A stretch of 64,000 nucleotides of DNA from Streptomyces venezuelae ATCC 10712 (GTDB taxonomy: Bacteria > Actinomycetota > Actinomycetes > Streptomycetales > Streptomycetaceae). Each line of letters opens with the position of its first letter. Position 1 is the first letter of the stretch. Shown piece after piece: positions 1-9,000 of the stretch. Below the pieces are notes generated by a model. The model saw only the letters and a list, made by a program, of their open reading frames with translations, searched no databases and was not told the DNA's origin. The translations under genes and the position numbers were made by a program. The stretch spans positions 6,824,001 to 6,888,000 of the forward strand of contig NZ_CP029197.1 in NCBI RefSeq assembly GCF_008639165.1, given 5' to 3'.

Positions 1-3000
1 TGGGCCGCCGACCTCTTCCCCGACGCCGACGCCGAGGACATCGCCCGCACCTGGTTCCGCGCCCTCAAGGCCCTCGCCGGGCACACCGCGCGGGCCGCCG
101 AGCGCGGCCCCCGCGACGAGACCCTGCCGCTCTCCCCGCTCCAGCAGGGCCTGCTCATCCAGGCCGAACTGGAACGGCACGGCACCGACAGCTACCTCCT
201 CCAGACCGTCCTCGACATCGAGGGCCCCTTCGACACCGACGCCTTCCGCGCCGCCGCCGACGCCCTCCTCGCACGCCACCCCGGACTGCGCGTCTCCTTC
301 CCCGAGGCCGCCCCGGACGAGCAGCGCGTCCAGTCCGTCGCCGGCCGGGTCACCGCCCCCTGGACGGACGTCGACCTCACCGGCACCGCGTCCGAGGCCG
401 CACGCGAGGCCGAGACCGCCCGCATCACCGAGGCCGACTGGGAACGCGGCTTCGACCTGACGGCCGCGCCGCTGCTCCGCTTCACCGCGATCCGGCTGCC
501 TGGCGGACGCGTCCGGCTGCTGTGGACCCTGCACCACCTCCTCGCCGACGGCTGGTCCATGGGCATCCTCGCCCGCGAACTCTTCACCCTCTACGCGGCC
601 GGCGGCGACGCCTCAGCCCTGCCCCCGGCACCCTCCTACCGCGACTACTTCGGCTGGCTCGCCGCCCAGGACACCGAGGCCGCCAAGGCCGCCTGGCGGA
701 CCGCGCTCGCCGGGGTCACCGAACCCACCGTCCTGTCCACCGGCGAACACGCCGAGAGCACCCGGCCGCCCGAGTCCCTCGTCCACGAACTCCCCGAGGA
801 CCTGACCGCCGACCTCACCGCCTTCGCCCGCGCCCGCAACGTCACCCTGAACACGGTCCTCCAGGCCTGCTGGGCCGTCGTCCTCGGCCGCCGCACCGGC
901 CGCGGCGACCTCGTCTTCGGCACCGTCAGCTCGGCCCGGCCGCCCGAGCTCCCCGGCGTCGAGGGCATGGTCGGCCTCTTCCTCAACATGCTGCCGCAGC
1001 GGGTCACCCTCGACCCGGCGGAGCCCTTCACCGACCTCGTCCAGCGCCTCTACGCCCAGCAGACCGACCTCCTGGAGCACCAGCACATCGGCCTGGGCGA
1101 AGTGCAGCGGCTCGCCGGCGCCGGCGACCTCTTCGACACCGTCTTCAGCTTCCAGAACCAGCCGCGCGCCGACCTGGACGAGCTGAACGCCCTCGTGCCC
1201 GCGCTGCGCCTGGGCAACGGCACCACCCGGCTCGCCGCCGAACGCGGCCTCGCCGTCCTCGTCCACCCCGGCCCCCGGCTCACCCTCACCCTCCAGTACC
1301 GGCCCGCCGCCCACCAGCGGACCGCCGTCGAGGAGACCCTCCGGCAGCTCGTCGAGGTCGTCGGCACCGTGGTGACCCGCCCCGCGACCCCCGTGGGACG
1401 GCTCACCCTCGACGACACCGCCGAGCACCGGCGGCTCGTCAGGGAATGGGGCGGCCGGGCCGACGACACCGCCCGGCCCGTCATCCCCGCCCTCTTCCAG
1501 TCCCGCGTCGCCGAGAACCCGCGGGCCGTCGCCATCGTCTCGGGCGCCACCGAGGTCACGTACGAGGAGCTCGACCGGCGCGCCAACCGGCTCGCCCGGC
1601 TGCTCCTCGCCCGCGGCGCGGGACCCGAGCGGACCGTCGCCCTCGCCCTCTCCGACCCGGTCGACATGACCGCCGCCCTCCTCGCCGTCCTCAAGGCGGG
1701 CGCCGCCTACCTGCCCATCGACCCCAAGTACCCCGCCGACCGCATCGCCTACATGCTCTCCGACAGCGGCCCGGCCACCCTCGTCACCACCACGGAACTC
1801 GCCGGGCGGCTGCCCGACGCCGAATGCGCCGTCCTCCTCCTCGACGAGGAGCGGACCACCGCCGAACTCGCCGCCCTGCCCGACCACGCACCCGAGGACG
1901 GCGACCGCCCCCAGCCCCTGGACCCCCGCCACCCCGCGTACGTCATCTACACCTCCGGCTCCACCGGCCGGCCCAAGGGCGTCACCGTCGACCACGCCGG
2001 ATTCGCCGCCATGGTGGCCAGCCTCGTCGAGAAGTTCGGCGTCGACCACCGGGCCCGCGTCCTCAAGTTCGCCTCGTTCAGCTTCGACGCCTCCGTGTGG
2101 GAGCTCAGCCTCTCCCTGCTCGCCGGCGGCACCCTCGTCGTCGCCGACGAGGACTGCCGGGTCCCCGGCAAGCCCCTCGTCGACCTGCTGCAGCGGCACC
2201 GGGTCAACCTCGCGGGACTGCCGCCCGTCGTCGTCGGCGCCCTGCCGGAGGGCTCCCGGCTGCCCGAGGACCTCACCCTGATCGTCGCAGGCGAGGCCTG
2301 CCCGCCGCACGTCGTGGAACGCTGGGCCGGACAGGTCCGCATGTTCAACGGCTACGGACCCACCGAGGCCGTGCTCGCCTCCACCGTCAGCGACCCGCTG
2401 CGCGGCGCCGGCCACCCGCCCATCGGCCGCCCGACCGGCGCCCACCGCGTCTACGTCCTCGACGAGGCGCTGCGCCCGGTCCCGGCCGGAGCCGTCGGCG
2501 AGCTGTACGTCGGCGGCAACCTCGCCCGCGGCTACCAGCACCGGCCCGACCTGACCGCGAAGCGCTTCGTGGCCGACCCGTACGGTCCCGCCGGCGCCCG
2601 CATGTACCGCACCGGCGACCTCGCGAACTGGCGCCCCGACGGACAGCTCCACTACGTCGGCCGCGCCGACGACCAGGTGCAGCTGCGCGGCTTCCGGGTC
2701 GAACTCGGCGAGATCGAGACCGAACTCGCCGCCCGGCCGGAGGTCCGCCAGGCCGCCGCCGTCGTGCGGAGCGCCGACGGCCAGGAGGACCGGCTCGTCG
2801 CCTACGTGGTCCCCGCGACCCCCGGCGGCGCCGACGCCGCCGTCCTGCGCGAGGCCCTCGCCGCCGTCCTGCCCGAGTACATGGTGCCCGCGGCGATCGT
2901 CAGCCTTGATGAACTCCCGCTCACCCCGCAGGGCAAGCTGGACCGCAAGGCACTGCCCGACCCCGAGGAGACCCGCACCCGGCGCGGCCGCGCGCCCCGC

Positions 3001-6000
3001 ACCCCGGTCGAGGAGATCCTCTGCGGGATCTTCGCCGAGCTGCTCCAGATCTCCGACGTCGGCATCGACGACGACTTCTTCGAGCTGGGCGGCCACTCCC
3101 TGCTCGCCACCCGGGTGGTCAGCAGGGCCCGGACCGCGCTCGACGTCGAGATGCCGATCCGTACCCTCTTCGAGGCCCGCACCGTGGCCGGAGTCGTCGC
3201 CCGCCTCGGCACCGGCGACACCGTCCGGCCCGCGCTGCGCCGCACCCCCCGTGAGGACCCGGCCGGCCACCTCCCGCTCTCCTTCACCCAGACCCGGCTG
3301 TGGTTCCTCAACCGGCTCGACCCCGAGTCGGCCGCCTACAACGTGTCCTTCGCCGTGCGCCTGTCGGGCGCGGTGGACGTGCCCGCGCTCGACGCGGCCC
3401 TCGCCGACGTGGTGGGGCGGCACGAGAGCCTGCGGACGGTGTTCCCCGAGGTCGACGGCGAGCCCCGGCAGGTCGTCCTGGACGCGGCCGACGTCTGGTC
3501 CGGTCTTGAGGTGACGGACCTGGACGCCGCCGGCGCGGCGTCGCTCTCGGCGGCCCGCGCGGCGCGCGGCTTCGACCTCACGACCGAGATCCCGGTCCGC
3601 GCCCACCTGTACCGCACCGCCCCCGGCGAGCAGCTCCTCCAGCTCGTCGTCCACCACATCGCCTGGGACGGCTGGTCCGTCGCCCCCCTGGTCCGCGACC
3701 TGTCGCGGGCCTACGCGGCGCGCCACTCCGGCGGGGCGCCGGAGTGGTCGGTGCTGCCGGTGCAGTACGCCGACTTCGCCGTCTGGCAGCGGGAGCTGCT
3801 GGGCGACGAGACCGACGCGTCGAGCGCGGTCGCCCGCCAGCTGGACTTCTGGCGCGAGCGTCTGGCCGGCATGCCGGAGGAACTGGAGCTGCCCTTCGAC
3901 CGGGCCCGGCCCGCCGTCATGTCCCACCGGGGCGGGACGGTTCCGTTCCGCCTGGACGCCGACGCGCACGCCGCGCTGGTGCGGCTCGCGCGTGAGTCGG
4001 GCGCCTCCGTGTTCATGGTCCTGCAGGCCGCTCTCGCCGCGCTGTTGTCGCGGCTCGGGGCGGGGGAGGACGTGCCGATCGGTTCGCCGGTCGCCGGCCG
4101 CCTGGACGACGCCCTGGACGAGCTCGTGGGCTGCTTCATGAACACGCTGGTGCTCCGGACCGACGTGTCAGGCGACCCGACCTTCCGGCAGCTCCTCGAC
4201 CGCGCCCGCGAGACCTCCCTGTCCGCGTTCGCCCACCAGGACGTGCCCTTCGAGCGGCTCGTCGAAGTCCTCGACCCGGTGCGGTCCATGGGCCGCAACC
4301 CGCTCTTCCAGGTCATGCTGGTGCTCCAGAACAACGAGCAGGCGCACCTCGAACTCCCCGGCGTGCGCGCCGCGTTCGAGCCGCCGTCCGTCGACTCGGT
4401 CAAGTTCGACCTGAACTTCTTCGTCGTCGAGCAGCAGCACGCCGACGGCACCGCCGACGGGCTCGACGGCTTCCTGGAGTTCAGCGCCGACGTCTTCGAC
4501 GAGTCGACCGCGGCCTCCGTCGCCGCCCGGTTCGTCCGGCTCCTCCACCAGGTCGCCGGCGACCCCGACCTCCCGGTCGGCGGCATCGAGGTCCTCGCCG
4601 CGTCCGAGCGCGAGCGCATCCTCACCGACTGGAGCGGCACCACCGGCGGCAACCCCGACACCACCGTCGCCGCCCTCTTCGAGGACCAGGCCGCGCGATC
4701 CCCCGAAGCGGTCGCCGTCGTCTGCGACGGTACGGAGCTGTCGTACACCGAACTGAACGCGCGGGCCAACCGGTTGGCCCGGCAGCTGATCGAGCGGGGG
4801 GCCGGCCCCGAGCGCCTGGTGGCGCTGGGGCTGCCGAGGACCGAGCAGATGGTCGTCGCGCTCCTCGCCGTCCTCAAGTCCGGCGCCGCCTACCTCCCCC
4901 TCGACCTCGCCTACCCGGCGGACCGGATCGCGCTCATGCTCGACGACGCCCGGCCCGCGCTCCTGCTGACCGACGGCCCGACCGCCGCGACGCTGCCGCC
5001 GACGGAGCTGCCGACGCTGCTGCTTGACGACCCCGCCACCACGGCCGCCCGGGCGGACCTGCCCACGACCGACGTGACCGACGAGGAGCGGCCGGCCCCG
5101 GCGGGGCCGTACCGTCCCGCCTTCGTCATCTACACCTCCGGCTCGACCGGCCGGCCCAAGGGCGTCACCGGTCTCCACCGGGCCCTGGTCAACCGGCTGA
5201 CCTGGTTCGCGGAGGAGTTCCCCGAGCAGCGCACGGCCGCCGTCCTCGCCAAGTCGCCGGTCAGCGTCATCGACGGCATCACCGAGCTCCTCGCCCCGCT
5301 GCTGTCCGGCGGGTCGACGGTCCTGGTCGACGCCCACACCGCCCGCAGCGTCCCCGATCTCGCGGACGCGGTGGTCCGGCACGGCATCGCCCGGCTGACC
5401 GTCGTGCCCAGCCTCCTGAACGCCTTCATCGACAGCGGCGAACTGCCGCGCATGGCCGGCTGCGCGGTCTGGATCTGCAGCGGCGAGCAGCTGCCCGCCG
5501 CCACCGTGGACCGCTTCCGCGCCGCCCTGCCCTCGGCCCGCCTGGTGAACTTCTACGGCGCCTCCGAGGTCGGCGCGGTCGCCACCCACGGCGCCCGGGA
5601 CGAGGTGAACCTCGGCCCGGCCACCCTGATCGGGCGTCCGATCCGGAACACGGGCGTGTACGTGCTGGACGCCGGGCTGCGACCCGTTCCGGCCGGTGTC
5701 GCCGGTGAGCTGTACCTCTCGGGCGCGGGACTGGCCCGGGGGTACGTGGACCGGGCCGGCCTGACGGCCTCGCGGTTCGTGGCCTGCCCCTTCGGCACCG
5801 ACGGCGGCCGGATGTACCGCACGGGTGACGTGGTGCGCTGGTCCGCGGACGGCCGGCTGGTGTTCCTCGGCCGGGCCGACGACCAGGTGAAGGTACGCGG
5901 CTTCCGCGTGGAGCCCGGCGAGGTCGAGGAGGTCCTCCTTGGACACCCGTCGGTGGCCCGCACGGTCGTCGTCGCACGTGCCGACGGTCCCGGTGCCGGC

Positions 6001-9000
6001 GTCCTGGTCGGCTACGTCGTCCCGACGCCCGGGGTGTCGCTCGACACGGCCGCGGTCCGCGCCTTCGTGGCCCGGTCCCTGCCCGAGTACATGGTGCCGA
6101 TCGTCGTGGCGCTCGACGAGCTGCCGCTGACCCCCAGCGGCAAGGTCGACCGCAAGGCCCTGCCCGCCCCCGACCTGGGCGCGGTCGTCTCCTCGCGGAC
6201 GCCCCGCGACCCGGTCGAGGAGGTGCTGTGCGCCCTGTACGCGCAGGTCCTCGGCCTCGAACGGGTCGGCATCGACGACAGCTTCTTCGACCTCGGCGGC
6301 CACTCCCTCCTCGCCACCCGCCTCGTCAGCCGGGCCCGCTCCGCGCTCTCCACGGCCCTCTCCATCCGGGACGTGTTCGAGGCGCCCACCGTGGCCGCGC
6401 TCGCCGACCGGGCCCGCACCGGCGAGCGGGACAGGCCCCCGCTCGCCGCCGTCCCGCGCACCGGCGCCCTGCCGACCTCCTCGGCACAGCGCCGCCTGTG
6501 GTTCCTCAACCGGCTCGAAGGCCCCGAGTCCGCCGCGTACAACATGCGCTTCGCGGTCCGGCTCTCGGGCGCCCTGGACGTGCCGGCGCTCGACGCGGCC
6601 CTCGCCGACGTGGTGGGGCGGCACGAGAGCCTGCGGACGGTGTTCCCGGAGGTCGACGGCGAGCCCCGCCAGGTCGTCCTGGACGCGGCCGAGGTGTGGC
6701 CGGGTCTGGTCGTGCGGGACACCAGGGACGCCAGGGACGCAAGGGACACGGACGCCGGGGACGCGGTGTCGGTCCCGGCGGGTCGCGGTTTCGACCTGAC
6801 GACCGAGATCCCGCTCCGCGCCCACCTGTTCCGCACGGCCGACGACGAGCACCTGCTGCTGCTCGTCGTCCACCACATCGCGGCCGACGGCTGGTCCGTG
6901 GCCCCGCTCGCCCGTGACGTGTCGCGCGCCTACGCGGCCCGGTGCGGGGGAGCGGCCCCGGAGTGGTCGGTGCTGCCCGTGCAGTACGCCGACTTCGCCG
7001 TCTGGCAGCGGGAGTTGCTGGGCGACGAGGCGGACCCGTCGAGCGCGGTCGCCCGTCAGCTGGACTTCTGGCGGCAGCGCTTGGCCGGCATGCCCGAGGA
7101 ACTGGCGCTGCCGTTCGACCGGCCGCGTCCGGTGGTGATGTCGCACCGGGGCGGGACGGTTCCGTTCACGCTGGACGCCGGCGCGCACGCCGCGCTGGTC
7201 CGGTTGGCGCGCGAGTCGGGCGGCTCGGTGTTCATGGTCCTGCAGGCCGCTCTCGCCGCGCTGTTGTCGCGGCTCGGGGCGGGGGAGGACGTGCCGATCG
7301 GTTCGCCCGTGGCGGGCCGTCTGGACGAGGCCCTGGACGAGCTCGTGGGCTGCTTCATGAACACGCTGGTGCTCCGGACCGACGTGTCCGGGGACCCGAC
7401 CTTCCGCCAGCTCCTCGACCGCGCCCGCGAGACCGCGCTCGGCGCGTTCGAGCACCAGGACGTGCCCTTCGAGCGGCTCGTCGAAGTCCTCGACCCGGTG
7501 CGGTCCATGGGCCGCAACCCGCTCTTCCAGGTCATGCTCTCCCTGCAGAACAACGAGCACGCCGACCTCGAACTCCCCGGCCTGACCGTCACCCAGGAAC
7601 CCGTCGGCGCCGACACCGCCAAGTTCGACCTGTCCCTCACCCTCATGGAGCGGCAGGACGCCCAGGGCGCCCCCGGCGGCCTCGAAGGCTTCCTGGAGTT
7701 CAGCGCCGACGTCTTCGAGGAGTCGACGGCGGCCTCGGTCGCCGCCCGGCTCGCCCGCCTCCTCCAGCAGGTCGCCGGCGACCCCGACGTCCCCGTCAGC
7801 GGCATCGAACTGCTCACCGCGGACGAGCGCCACCGCATCCTCACCGAGTGGAACGACACCGCGCAGCCCCAGTCGCCGGTCACGCTCCCCGAGGCCTTCC
7901 AGCGGCAGGCCGCCCGGTCCCCGGAAGCGGTCGCGGTCGTCTCCGGCGGTACGGAGCTGTCGTACGCCGAACTGAACGCGCGGGCCAACCGGCTGGCCCG
8001 GGAGCTGATCGAGCGGGGGGCAGGTCCCGAGCGCCTGGTGGCGCTGGGGCTGCCGAGGACCGAGCAGATGGTCGTCGCGCTCCTCGCCGTCCTCAAGTCC
8101 GGCGCCGCCTACCTGCCCGTCGACCCCGCGCACCCCGCCGAGCGGATCGAACTGGTCCTCGGCGACGCCCGCCCGGCCCTCCTGGTGACCGACACGGCGA
8201 CCGCGGGCCGGCTCCCCGACACGGGAGTGCCCCGGCTCGTCCTCGACGATCCCGGGACCGTCGCCGCCGTCGCCGCGCGCGACGCCGCCGACATCGGCGA
8301 CGCCGAACGGGCCGCCCCGCTCCACCCGGAGCACAAGGCGTACGTGCTGTACACCTCCGGCTCCACGGGCCGGCCCAAGGGCGTGGCCATCGAGCACCGG
8401 AACCTGATGAACTTCCTGCTCTCCATGGCCGAGCGGTTCCCGATGGACGCCGGTGACCGGCTGCTCGCCGTCACCACCTGGTCCTTCGACATCGCGGGCC
8501 TCGAGGTGTACGTACCGCTGCTCTCGGGTGCCGGCGTCGTCGTCGGCGAGGACGGCCTCGTCCTCGACCCCGAGGCCCTCACCGCGCTGGTCCGGCGGGC
8601 CGGGGTCACGGTCATGCAGGCCACCCCCGCGCTCTGGCAGGAACTGGTGACCCGCGAGCCCGAGGCCGTCCGCGGCCTGCGGGTCCTCGTCGGCGGCGAG
8701 GCCGTGCCGCCGGCGCTCGCCGAGGCGCTGACCGCGCACGCCGCCGAGGTGACCAACCTCTACGGCCCGACCGAGACCACCATCTGGTCCACCGCCGTCC
8801 AGCTCGTCGCGGACGAGCCGGTGACCCTCGGGCGTCCGATCCGGAACACGGGTGTGTACGTGCTGGACGCCGGGCTGCGCCCGGTTCCGGCGGGTGTCGC
8901 CGGTGAGCTGTACCTCTCGGGCGCGGGCGTGGCCCGGGGGTACGTGGGCCGGGCGGGTCTGACGGCCTCGCGGTTCGTGGCGTGCCCCTTCGGCACCGAC

